IMG/VR virus record: IMGVR_UViG_3300035703_000045
Span: 29,045-93,044 of that record
From: a virus
Reading direction: 5' to 3' (one strand)
DNA: 64,000 bases
Shown here piece after piece: positions 23,710-31,450 of this stretch. Every line of letters begins with the position of its first letter. Within the stretch, counting starts at the first letter, position 1. Position numbers and translations under genes: made by a program. Under the pieces are notes generated by a model. The model did no database searches and was not told where the DNA came from. It saw nothing but the letters and a program-made list of their open reading frames with translations.

Positions 23710-24931
23710 AGTCGTTTATCTCTTCAAACTCCATCGTTGACCAATCCCACTTAACGTGGACTTCTCCAGTTGGGGCAGTACGAGCGAGCACAACACGGAT
23801 GATTGCTTGATCATCCATATCTGGGTTGCGCTCCACACCGAGAATCAGGTCAGCATCTTGGGCAAACGAAGAGGTGTATCCGATTGCGTCAGCAGTCACC
23901 GCACGGGTCTTTCGGTTTTGGAGTTTCCATGAGAGAACCTGAGTGGTGGCTACGACAGGAATATCAAACCGTTGTGCTAACCGTTTCAAAGAACGAGTGA
24001 TGTTGGTCAATGCCTGTGGTGATCCCTTTGGCTCACCTTCCTCGTCGTCCATCAAATACACACCGTCAACAAACAGAACGTCAGGGTTGTACTCCTGAAT
24101 CTTTCCTGCGAGGGCACTAACAGTCGTAAGCGATGATGTGTCTTCACTGAACACGAAGGGTTGCATGTGCTTGCGTAGCGACAAGGCTTGACGAATCTTC
24201 TTCATATCATCCTTGTTAAGGTCACCACTAAGAATGCGTGTGTATGGAACCTTGGATATCAGAGAGTCATAACGTGCTTCTTGTTCCTCAATACTCATTT
24301 CAAAGGAAACGAAGAGGGGCCGTTTCCCGTGGATGTGTGAGGAATTAGCGAGAATAAGAGCGAAGAGGGACTTACCACGCTTGGGTTCACCGGCAAAGAC
24401 GATGAACTGCTGTGGACGTAGTCCGTGGGTAATTCGGTCAAGCCCATGGAATCCGGTAGGAATGCCACGAAGAGCATTGGGTTGTTGACGCATCTCATCG
24501 TAACGAGCAAGGCGGTTCTCCCAGTTCTGAATGATGTCAATGTCACGAAGACGTGATGCCTCTACCGAGGATTTCTGAATGGCTGACGACAACGAACTGA
24601 TAGCAGTGTTGATGTCGTTGTCATTGATTGCTGGAATAGCAGACGACAAAGCGTCAACGATGATTCGCTGACGGTAAGAGTCAAACACCTCATCCAGCAG
24701 ACGGGAGAATGTCTCGTCAGTTGCGTCTTCTAGTTGGATGTCCCCGTACTGTTGGCTGAACACACGGTCTGTAGGAAGAGCACCATGGGTGCGGTTGAAG
24801 TCAAGCAACCATTCCCAGATGGGTGACCACGTTGATGAGAAGTGGTCAGGCTTGAGTCCTGCACGAACCGGGGTATTGATGTCTTTCTCTTGAATGATCT
24901 TTGAGATAAGTAAGAGTTCGCTAGACGACAT
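23678..24931 (-). CDS. replicative DnaB-like helicase
   Basis: 417 residues from the ATG at 24931 (TGATG junction). N-terminal helical domain, then the RecA-like ATPase: IPTGFHGLDRITHGL, Walker A GEPKRGKS (181-188), SFEMSIEEQEARY, Walker B VLFVDGVYLM and an ATTQV motif. DnaB/gp41 family hexamer that unwinds the fork. It neighbours the primase and the DnaC-like loader. Confidence 0.92.
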   Translation of the reverse strand: MSSSELLLISKIIQEKDINTPVRAGLKPDHFSSTWSPIWEWLLDFNRTHGALPTDRVFSQQYGDIQLEDATDETFSRLLDEVFDSYRQRIIVDALSSAIPAINDNDINTAISSLSSAIQKSSVEASRLRDIDIIQNWENRLARYDEMRQQPNALRGIPTGFHGLDRITHGLRPQQFIVFAGEPKRGKSLFALILANSSHIHGKRPLFVSFEMSIEEQEARYDSLISKVPYTRILSGDLNKDDMKKIRQALSLRKHMQPFVFSEDTSSLTTVSALAGKIQEYNPDVLFVDGVYLMDDEEGEPKGSPQALTNITRSLKRLAQRFDIPVVATTQVLSWKLQNRKTRAVTADAIGYTSSFAQDADLILGVERNPDMDDQAIIRVVLARTAPTGEVHVKWDWSTMEFEEINDYDSNINPSYD

Positions 24932-25374
24932 CAAATGCTCCACGGCTTGTCAGGGCTGACAACTTTACCACGCAATCCAAGAATTGAAGAGTAGTCCTCA
25001 TGTGGTGTGTAGACAACCGCAATAGAACGGTCGTAGACCAAGTCACTTGCGAACTCAATAATTGATGGGTACCACAAAACTGGGGTGCTTACACCTTTAC
25101 GGATTAGCCACTTCTCAATTGGATCAACCGCATCAGGGGAAAGGAAAGTGATGACATGAGTAGCGATGCCCCGCCGGTTAACGCAATCAGAGAGCGACCG
25201 CATCGGCATATCATGAACAGTCCATAGGGGTATCACAGATGACCAGTCAGATGTTCGCTTATGGTAAGCACCCTTAACCTTGCCAACGATGGTTGATGGT
25301 GGGGATGCAAGAACTCCTTCAAACATGGTGACCTGTTTGATACGGGACACGGGATGAATGTCGTTCTTTTCCAT
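24931..25374 (-). CDS. hypothetical protein between helicase and loader
   Basis: 147 residues; TGATG junctions on both sides, so strictly coupled to helicase and loader. Alpha/beta appearance: HVITFLSPDAVDPIEKWLI and SIAVVYTPHEDYSSILGLRG suggest a Rossmann-like fold with a C-terminal aspartate, but no catalytic motif. Could be a HAD-like remnant or a replication accessory protein. Confidence 0.6.
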   Translation of the reverse strand: MEKNDIHPVSRIKQVTMFEGVLASPPSTIVGKVKGAYHKRTSDWSSVIPLWTVHDMPMRSLSDCVNRRGIATHVITFLSPDAVDPIEKWLIRKGVSTPVLWYPSIIEFASDLVYDRSIAVVYTPHEDYSSILGLRGKVVSPDKPWSI

Positions 25375-25982
25375 CAGGCGATCCGAATACCCGTCATGTC
25401 AGAGACTGCTACGGCAATGCGGTCACCATACCGACGAGTGAAGTCAATCTGTGACAGCGTCGTGGTGATGATCGTCGTACGAGAGTCCTCATAACGACGA
25501 CGAATCAAAGAACCCACCTCATGGACTGAGTAATCGGTTTGACGTTCCTGCCCGACACCATCTAGCACCACGACATCAAAGACACCTTGGATGTACTTCA
25601 AGAGGTAAGGCATTGAGTACATCTCTGGGAGAAGACCATTGTCTCCTTCAAAGGAATCCTTCAGCATGTCAATGTAGCGGTCTGCGCTAATGAACCGACC
25701 TGACACGCCTTTTTCACGAATCAGGTACTGAAGGATCGCCTGTGAGGTAACACTCTTTCCACTGCCGTTGACACCGGTCAGGATCAGTGAGTTACCAAAC
25801 TCGTAGTTGTGAACCCAGTGGTTGATTGACTTCATCGCCTTGTCGGAAATGGTCAGGTCATCTAGCCCGATAGAACGCCAACGATTGGGTACCCGAGAAT
25901 GGAACATGCGTTCGTCTACGGGGCGATTACGCCACCACTTCTCCGACTTCCAGTCGGTCGGAACAACATATGTCTGTGACAT
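25374..25982 (-). CDS. DnaC/IstB-like AAA+ helicase loader
   Basis: 202 residues; ATG with AAGGAG 4-5 bases upstream. Walker A GVNGSGKS (about 69-76), Walker B VVVLDGVG (about 137-144), sensor-like TIITTTLS and DRIAVAVSDM with the conserved arginine region. DnaC-type proteins deliver DnaB to the origin. Position next to the initiator matches the lambda O-P and dnaA-dnaC-like arrangement. Confidence 0.85.
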   Translation of the reverse strand: MSQTYVVPTDWKSEKWWRNRPVDERMFHSRVPNRWRSIGLDDLTISDKAMKSINHWVHNYEFGNSLILTGVNGSGKSVTSQAILQYLIREKGVSGRFISADRYIDMLKDSFEGDNGLLPEMYSMPYLLKYIQGVFDVVVLDGVGQERQTDYSVHEVGSLIRRRYEDSRTTIITTTLSQIDFTRRYGDRIAVAVSDMTGIRIA

Positions 25983-25990
25983 GGAACTCC

Positions 25991-27217
25991 TTAGTTACGA
26001 TTGATGCGTCGGTAGTTGTACACAGCAGAAACTATGCTATCTGCCGCTGGTCTAATGCTCTGTTTTGTTGTTGACAGCAATTCTTTTGGCAATGGAATAT
26101 CAGATAATGTTGAATGTATATCTGATACATCAACATCTTCCTCATCCAAATGCCAGCGAACCAGTGAGTTTAAAGCACTCAACATGGGCTGGAAGTTCGG
26201 GGTATCAAACGATGTGTCAATGATACTAGCCACCAACTCAGGGTAGCGGTAGGAGGCATCTAATCCACGGAGGATGACAGCCTGCTGGATCACACTGTCA
26301 AAGGCATCATTCCACGGAAGGTTGATACCTGACCGGTCAAAGTCTGACATCAGGAACCGCAGGGTCACTCCCATGTCGTCATCCAACGTGACTGGCATGT
26401 TCTCCATGAGACTGGTCTGTACTGACTTGGTGCAAAACATGAGCACGGGGGAGTCGGCTTTGATGAACCGTTCGTTGGTGAAAAACCGGTCAATCATTCC
26501 CTTGATGGTGGGTCGGGTAAGACCACCGTCAAGTAGTAACCGGATGTTGCGCCGAAGGATGTTCATGTCCTGAAAGGTGTACGAGCAGTTCATGACAGAC
26601 CGTGGATGGTAGACGAAGTAGTTCGTCAGGTCGTTGACCTCTGGGCGTGGCTTCCGTTTGGTTTCTGACTGCTTGGTCTGTTCAGGTTTGTCTGGGTCTG
26701 CCCCAATGATCATGTCGCCCTCGGCCCTCTTTAATAATTCTCTATGTATCTCTTTATCTATTATTACTCTATGGTTTTCGTTTTGCTGGTCACACGCTGG
26801 AGTTTCTTTGATTTCAATAGGGTCATGGGTGACCCTATCAACCTCATTGGATAGGGTCATGGGTGACCCTATAATAGGGTCATGGGTGACCCCATATGGG
26901 GTCATGGGTGACCCTATTACCTTCTGTGTATAATGCACTTTATATACCGAAGATGCGGGGCGTGGTCGTCGTACAATATTAATGATGTGGTGTTGTTCCA
27001 ACCACTTCAATGACCGCTTAACAGTCTCTTTGGAAGTGCGTGATTTGATGGCGATGTCGGAAATGGAAGCGTCAATCTCTTTGGTGTTGAGGCTCATCAT
27101 GGACACCAACGTGACCAGAATCTGCAAGTCTCGGGGTTGCCCGTGCTCGTTGATGTAGTCCACGGACCACTCAGGAACAGCAATAAATCTACCCCCGAAG
27201 ACATTACTGGTTCCCAT
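25991..27217 (-). CDS. replication initiator-like protein containing iterons
   Basis: 408 residues from an ATG at 27217; a GTG at 27259 would extend it by 14 codons. Neither has a good ribosome-binding site, so a leaderless transcript is possible. N-terminal winged helix (about 35-95): SISDIAIKSRTSKETVKRSL then WLEQHHIINIV, as in phage replisome organisers. A linker encoded by four iterons (GSPMT and VTHDP repeats) follows, and a C-terminal helical domain (about 190-408). The order - DNA-binding domain, iterons inside the gene, loader next - is that of lambda O. Assigned by architecture, not by close similarity. Confidence 0.75.
   Translation of the reverse strand: MGTSNVFGGRFIAVPEWSVDYINEHGQPRDLQILVTLVSMMSLNTKEIDASISDIAIKSRTSKETVKRSLKWLEQHHIINIVRRPRPASSVYKVHYTQKVIGSPMTPYGVTHDPIIGSPMTLSNEVDRVTHDPIEIKETPACDQQNENHRVIIDKEIHRELLKRAEGDMIIGADPDKPEQTKQSETKRKPRPEVNDLTNYFVYHPRSVMNCSYTFQDMNILRRNIRLLLDGGLTRPTIKGMIDRFFTNERFIKADSPVLMFCTKSVQTSLMENMPVTLDDDMGVTLRFLMSDFDRSGINLPWNDAFDSVIQQAVILRGLDASYRYPELVASIIDTSFDTPNFQPMLSALNSLVRWHLDEEDVDVSDIHSTLSDIPLPKELLSTTKQSIRPAADSIVSAVYNYRRINRN
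26728..26917. other. candidate origin of replication
   Basis: The iteron array (26817-26917) lies beside an AT-rich stretch (about 26728-26786, e.g. TTTAATAATTC and TTATCTATTATTAC), both inside the initiator gene, with the AT-rich part on the 3' side of the gene as in phage lambda. That is the expected layout of a binding array plus DNA-unwinding element. Function is inferred. Confidence 0.75.
26817..26917. repeat. four 22-bp palindromic iterons
   Basis: Units at 26817-26838, 26851-26872, 26874-26895 and 26896-26917. Each is a 9-base arm ATAGGGTCA, a spacer TGGG and the matching arm TGACCCTAT. Copies 1 and 2 are perfect; copies 3 and 4 differ only at the outer arm they share (CCCAT and ATGGG). 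Units 2-4 are spaced 22-23 bp, about two helical turns, so a protein would bind them on the same face. Confidence 0.95.
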
Positions 27218-27305
27218 GAGGTGGAGGACGTTATCACCTTTTTTGTCCCTCTGCAACACACGTCACAGAGTGATATTCTGTAATTTGCCGAGCACTGGAG
27301 ACAAA
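27218..27305. promoter_or_regulatory. divergent intergenic region
   Basis: The only divergent gene pair in the window meets here: initiator operon leftward, Dps island rightward. Two promoters must lie in or near these 88 bases. GATATTCTG (27272-27280) is a possible rightward -10 region, without a convincing -35. The Dps ribosome-binding site GGAG is at 27297-27300. Confidence 0.5.
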
Positions 27306-27740
27306 GTGAAAGATTTAATTAAATCGCTGAAAGTGGTCATGTCCGATGTAGTTACTTTCTACTTCATGGCTCATGGGTACCATTGGAACGTGGAAGGTCA
27401 AGACTTCAGCCAGTACCACTCTTTGTTCTCCGACATCTATGAGGATGTGTACGGTTCCATTGATCCACTTGCAGAAAACATCCGCAAACTTGACGACTAC
27501 GCACCTTTCAACCTTCAGAAGTTTATTGATCTACGAACCATTGAATTCAAGGATGTACAGCCAAGTCCAAAGGCAATGGCTGGTTCTCTGATGAAGGCTA
27601 ACGACATCTTGCTTGAGCGTCTTAACGAAGCGTTTGATCAGGCAACTAAAGATAAACAGCAGGGCATCGCCAACTTCCTTGCTGACCGCATTGATATGCA
27701 TATGAAATGGCGTTGGCAACTTAAAGCATCAACGAAATAG
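27306..27740 (+). CDS. dps: Dps-like ferritin
   Basis: 144 residues from a GTG with GGAG 5 bases upstream; the upstream in-frame extension reaches into the divergent gene and is rejected. HGYHWNVEGQDFSQYHSLFSD-like pattern (His23, His26, His38 and following Asp/Glu) is the Dps ferroxidase signature, and a four-helix bundle is predictable. Dps dodecamers bind DNA and oxidise iron using peroxide. A phage copy could protect or compact DNA. First gene of the rightward island. Confidence 0.85.
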   Translation: MKDLIKSLKVVMSDVVTFYFMAHGYHWNVEGQDFSQYHSLFSDIYEDVYGSIDPLAENIRKLDDYAPFNLQKFIDLRTIEFKDVQPSPKAMAGSLMKANDILLERLNEAFDQATKDKQQGIANFLADRIDMHMKWRWQLKASTK

Positions 27741-27748
27741 GAGTTACC

Positions 27749-28039
27749 GTGGCAAGTAAAAAAGATCCCCGTCTTGAACGGGCAGGTGTTGATGGTTACA
27801 ACAAACCAAAGCGTACGCCTGACCACCCAACTAAGTCGCACATTGTTGTTGCCAAAGAAGGCGACAAGGTAAAGACCATCCGCTTTGGTGAACAGGGTGC
27901 CGAGACTGCCGGTAAGCCCAAGGCTGGAGAGTCTGAGCGCATGAAAGATAAACGTGCGTCGTTCAAGGCTCGTCACGCTAAAAACATTGCCAAGGGAAAG
28001 ATGTCAGCCGCCTACTGGGCTAACAAGGAGAAGTGGTGA
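27749..28039 (+). CDS. small basic conserved protein (IRFGEQGA family)
   Basis: 96 residues, GTG start with AGGAG 5 bases upstream. NKPKRTPDHPTKSHIVVAKE, IRFGEQGAETAG and FKARHAKNIAKGKMSAAYWA are strongly patterned; I recognise the same motifs from short uncharacterised proteins of phages and bacteria. Lys/Arg-rich, so nucleic acid binding is possible. Stop overlaps the next start (TGATG). Confidence 0.8.
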   Translation: MASKKDPRLERAGVDGYNKPKRTPDHPTKSHIVVAKEGDKVKTIRFGEQGAETAGKPKAGESERMKDKRASFKARHAKNIAKGKMSAAYWANKEKW

Positions 28040-28230
28040 TGGCTTCTAAAAAGAAGACTGAATCAAAGGTTAACGAGGCTGGTAACTACACAAAGCCAGC
28101 CCTTCGTAAGCGTCTCTTCAACGAGATTAAGGCTGGCACAAAAGGGGGAGACCCCGGTGAATGGTCAGCACGAAAAGCCCAACTCCTTGCCAAACGGTAC
28201 AAGGAAGCCGGTGGTGGGTACAAGGACTGA
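28039..28230 (+). CDS. small basic protein, DUF5872-like
   Basis: 63 residues; the ATG at 28039 overlaps the previous stop. KPALRKRLFNEIKAGTKGG followed by GEWSARKAQLLAKRYKEAGG matches a family of short Lys/Arg-rich proteins (DUF5872, recalled from memory). Function unknown. Confidence 0.75.
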   Translation: MASKKKTESKVNEAGNYTKPALRKRLFNEIKAGTKGGDPGEWSARKAQLLAKRYKEAGGGYKD

Positions 28231-28232
28231 CC

Positions 28233-28481
28233 ATGGCTAAGAAAGAACCACAGAAGGATTTAGACAAGTGGACTAAAGAGAAGTGGCGCACTTCTGATGG
28301 TTCAGAGTCAAAGGGCAAGAAGCGGTACCTTCCTGATAAGGCGTGGAATGAATTGTCTCCACAAGAGAAAGCCGCTACCAATAAAGCCAAGGCTGAAGGA
28401 AACAAGAAGGGAAAGCAGTTTGTTCCCCAGCCCAAGAGCATCGCAGAAAAGACAGCGAAACACCGGAAGGGAGGTAAGTGA
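28233..28481 (+). CDS. small basic conserved protein (KWTKEKWRTSDG family)
   Basis: 82 residues from the ATG at 28233, two bases after the previous stop. LDKWTKEKWRTSDG, KRYLPDKAWNELSPQEKAA and GKQFVPQPKSIAEKTA recur in uncharacterised proteins of phages and bacteria, often near similar small basic proteins. No known activity. Confidence 0.75.
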   Translation: MAKKEPQKDLDKWTKEKWRTSDGSESKGKKRYLPDKAWNELSPQEKAATNKAKAEGNKKGKQFVPQPKSIAEKTAKHRKGGK

Positions 28482-28483
28482 TT

Positions 28484-28600
28484 ATGTGTGCATCATGTGG
28501 ATGTGGTCTCAAGGACAAGAAAGATCCCGGCTACGGCAAGGGACCAAAGAACAGCAAGAAGGCTTCAGAGAAGAAAGCCGCCCCAAAGAAGAAGAAGTGA
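28484..28600 (+). CDS. 38-aa Cys/Lys-rich peptide
   Basis: ATG with GGGAGG about 9 bases upstream. MCASCGCGLKDKKDPGYGKG and a run of Lys-rich residues to the end. The CASCGCG head resembles a known short-protein family and could hold a metal; the tail is nearly pure Lys/Ala. Last gene before the terminators. Confidence 0.6.
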   Translation: MCASCGCGLKDKKDPGYGKGPKNSKKASEKKAAPKKKK

Positions 28601-28631
28601 ACTCACTGATTACTCACAGTTGTGGGTAATA

Positions 28632-28664
28632 GAAAAACCCCTAGCCGTGCGCTAGGGGTTTTTC
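28632..28664. terminator. bidirectional Rho-independent terminator
   Basis: A perfect 14-bp stem, GAAAAACCCCTAGC with GCTAGGGGTTTTTC, and a 5-base loop, with A-run and T-run on either side so it works in both directions. It separates the rightward island from the leftward late operon. Confidence 0.92.
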
Positions 28665-28666
28665 AT

Positions 28667-28690
28667 GTGGTGGGGGAACCACGTTTTTTA
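28667..28690 (+). terminator. second rightward terminator
   Basis: GTGGT-GGGGGA-ACCAC hairpin followed by GTTTTTTA, right after the bidirectional terminator. Tandem back-up for rightward transcription. Confidence 0.65.
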
Positions 28691-28737
28691 TTTAGCCCAA
28701 TGTGACTACTCACATCGGTATGTCATGGAGCACTGTA

Positions 28738-29496
28738 TCAGTGGGTAGTGTGACTGACAACCATCTTGAACATTTTATTTAAAAGTTCTGGGTCTCCCTT
28801 AAACCCAAGTTCAACACCGTTGTTGAACAGCACAATGATTGTGCTGATCTCCCCGTCGTTTTCCTTTGGGTCTTCCTCATGGGTGTTGTTGCCCACAAGC
28901 ACACGGATTGCTTCCTCTTTGGTCTTCACATCATGACCGGCATCACGGGCCATCCGCTTTACAGATGCGGCTGGCATAACCTGAAGGGTCTCTTCATCAA
29001 AAGACATCTCCCCAACGCTAGGGAGTTCTGCGTCACTGACAGGCTTCTCAGGCTCAGACACCTCATCAATAATGATCGGGGTCAGTCCATTGGTGAGTTC
29101 TAGTGAAGGGATACCTGATTCAATGCAGGATGTGGCAATCTCAATGGATCGCTCAGGGTGGCTCTCATCCCAAACGAGCAAAGCAATACCTTTGATATCA
29201 CGTTCAGCAAGTATGTTGATGATATCAAAGTCAACATCGTCGGACTCAATCGTTTCCTTAGCCTTGTCCATGAGAACCTTAGGTGGTTTACGCCCCTCGT
29301 TGCTGACAACCAAGGAAAACATTGCGTCGTTATCCAACATCCAGTCGTAAACAATCTCCATGGATGCCGACACTTTCTTGTTGCCGTACCACGGAACGAC
29401 GTACATAACTTTTGTGGAGACATCCCCCAATGAAGCAATTACTGTGGATGGCTCAACCTCATTGGTTGATCCAATAACCCCGTACAACTCTTGCAT
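28738..29496 (-). CDS. hypothetical protein with C-terminal SAP/Lsr2-like segment
   Basis: 252 residues from the ATG at 29496 (TAGGAG 5 bases upstream); the longer in-frame form overlaps the membrane protein gene and is rejected. The N-terminal half looks like an alpha/beta domain (VMYVVPWYGNKKVSASMEIV, then IKGIALLVWDESHPER). ASVKRMARDAGHDVKTKEEA near residue 190 resembles a small helix-extension-helix DNA-binding motif. Last gene of the leftward late operon. Function unknown. Confidence 0.65.
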   Translation of the reverse strand: MQELYGVIGSTNEVEPSTVIASLGDVSTKVMYVVPWYGNKKVSASMEIVYDWMLDNDAMFSLVVSNEGRKPPKVLMDKAKETIESDDVDFDIINILAERDIKGIALLVWDESHPERSIEIATSCIESGIPSLELTNGLTPIIIDEVSEPEKPVSDAELPSVGEMSFDEETLQVMPAASVKRMARDAGHDVKTKEEAIRVLVGNNTHEEDPKENDGEISTIIVLFNNGVELGFKGDPELLNKMFKMVVSHTTH

Positions 29497-29503
29497 GTTG
29501 CTC

Positions 29504-29761
29504 CTATCGCAAACTCTTTCGGTGTGCCGCATCCCCACTGAGCGTAAGGAGGCGATGAACAGCATGCACTGTACCAGACAGTGAAGCAATCGCCAATCCA
29601 TTAATCACAAGATTTTCACATCCGATGATTAGTCCAGCAACGTACCCAAGAACGATCCCTGCCAAGATCTTTACCCACGGCATTGCTTCTCGGGGAAGAA
29701 CTGCGTCTATGAATTGGAGCGTTTTATATACCGCTAGTGAGGCTAAAAGTATGCTTATCAT
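29504..29761 (-). CDS. small membrane protein, holin candidate
   Basis: 85 residues; ATGA junction with the gpI-like gene. Hydrophobic segments at about 1-12, 29-47 and 50-65, with a basic C-terminal tail (HRRKSLR-like). Holin-like size and topology, and no better holin is visible in the window, but it lies 30 kb from the endolysin gene. Could instead be a tail-associated membrane protein. Confidence 0.55.
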   Translation of the reverse strand: MISILLASLAVYKTLQFIDAVLPREAMPWVKILAGIVLGYVAGLIIGCENLVINGLAIASLSGTVHAVHRLLTLSGDAAHRKSLR

Positions 29762-31449
29762 AATCCCGGTATGTTGTTGTAAGTGACTGTGTACTTCAGG
29801 TTTGAAGTTGGAATCACATTACTATAAACAGTACCGGATGTCACCAATTCGGATGCTGGCAAGATACTGGGGATCAATCTCTTGATCACATTTTTGGTCT
29901 TTTGATAGTTAGCCGTGTACACAGAGAACGACGCATTTGGGTTTGCTGGGTCTAACCAGCGGTAGTCAGAAATTGTGTTCACTCCGTCAACAAGCCAACC
30001 ACCAAGACGGGTGTACCCATCAAAGTATTCGCCCTCGTAATTACGCTCTAGTAAGAGGTACTTAAAGTCGTCAAAGTTATAGTTTACAGAGTTGTAAACA
30101 GACGTGAATGTGATCCGTACCTTTGCGTTAGTGTAACTAGAGAAACTGCTGGGTACGTCAAGTTTCCAGTATTTAGTTGAACCCACTCTAACTGGAGAGG
30201 TGTCCTCGGCAATCAATGCTGAGGCAGAGGTGTACAACCCCACTGATACCACAGCATCTTGAACGGGCTTCAAAAGGCTTCCGGTTTGGATAGAGAAGTA
30301 CAAAGAATCCCCCGAGATAACGGGAACATCTGCTCCTGCTGTTTCCAAAACAAACTGGGTACCATTAGATGGGTTCGGGTAACCAACCCACTTCTGGGTA
30401 GTTACTGTGGCATTGCTTCCACCATCTGTTGGTGTGCCTCCGGTATAAGTAGGGCTAAACGATACCGTCCCTGCAAGACCTGCGTCGTAAACAGTAACGG
30501 AGGTCATGTCAGTAGATGGATAACCACCATCTAGACCCGCCGCTACCCCGTTAACCAGCATAGGGTCTTTTATTAAGTTACAACGCTGAGTGTAGATTTT
30601 AATTGTGTTAGTTGCTGTATCAACTGTTGCTTGTGCCCCAGCCAGCACACTTAGTTCTTTTTCTATTGACGAAATGGTTCCCTTGCTTCGTCGTATAATG
30701 CCTGCGGCATCCATGAGGTTCCGTAGTCGTTCACTACTCAGTTCTGAAGCCGTAAGGTTGATACCCATTTCATAGGCCAACTTGTTCAAAGTTTCCACTT
30801 CGGCTATCTGGGGGTCTTTCATAACGATCATGTAATCAAGTACCGACCGGATATAATCCATGTCCCATCCGAATATGGAAAGATATTTGTACAACGGACT
30901 TCCGTTTTCTTGATCCAACATTCGGTAATAGGCAGGCACTCGTTTATAGAGTGCATCAGTACTTCCATAATTAGTAGGAAGTAGAACCGACAAACGTGCT
31001 ACAGGTTCGTAGTAATCATCAGTGCCATTAGAAAGGAATCGTACGAACATCGTGTAGTACGCCCATGTCCCACTAACATCCGTGTGTGTTATCTCCGACT
31101 GAGTTCTAGTGTTAATTAGTGTGACACCCTCAGCAATTGTTTCGGGGTGACCAAAGGGTGAATACACGATGTACACAGAGTAGGGAACAGGGGTAGAGGT
31201 TGTTGGGGTCTGTAGGGTTATACCCCAATTTAGATTTACCTTCCCGTAGTCATATGCGTAAGCCTCAAACAGTTCTGGGCTACTAAGGACAGCACCAACT
31301 TCCCCACTCGGGGCAATCTGTATTTCATCACCACGCAGGTATGTAGCAGATGCGGCTCCTGCCGATGCAGAGGAGTCAGAAGGGTAATACTGAAGGTATG
31401 ACCCTCCTTCAAATGTGGTTCTGCGTAGGGTAAAGGATTTGCGAGCCAT
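29758..31449 (-). CDS. P2 gpI-like baseplate/tail protein with C-terminal beta domains
   Basis: 563 residues. The middle (about 165-275), with YKRVPAYYRMLDQENG, LDYMIVMKDP and LRNLMDAAGIIRRSKGT, is the phage tail protein I (P2 gpI) type domain that links baseplate to fibres. The N-terminal part is beta-rich. The C-terminal 280 residues look like carbohydrate-binding jelly-roll plus a closing domain (GGWLVDG...YRWLDPANPNASF), possibly host-binding. Follows the gpJ-like gene, as in P2. Confidence 0.8.
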   Translation of the reverse strand: MARKSFTLRRTTFEGGSYLQYYPSDSSASAGAASATYLRGDEIQIAPSGEVGAVLSSPELFEAYAYDYGKVNLNWGITLQTPTTSTPVPYSVYIVYSPFGHPETIAEGVTLINTRTQSEITHTDVSGTWAYYTMFVRFLSNGTDDYYEPVARLSVLLPTNYGSTDALYKRVPAYYRMLDQENGSPLYKYLSIFGWDMDYIRSVLDYMIVMKDPQIAEVETLNKLAYEMGINLTASELSSERLRNLMDAAGIIRRSKGTISSIEKELSVLAGAQATVDTATNTIKIYTQRCNLIKDPMLVNGVAAGLDGGYPSTDMTSVTVYDAGLAGTVSFSPTYTGGTPTDGGSNATVTTQKWVGYPNPSNGTQFVLETAGADVPVISGDSLYFSIQTGSLLKPVQDAVVSVGLYTSASALIAEDTSPVRVGSTKYWKLDVPSSFSSYTNAKVRITFTSVYNSVNYNFDDFKYLLLERNYEGEYFDGYTRLGGWLVDGVNTISDYRWLDPANPNASFSVYTANYQKTKNVIKRLIPSILPASELVTSGTVYSNVIPTSNLKYTVTYNNIPGL

Positions 31450-31450
31450 A

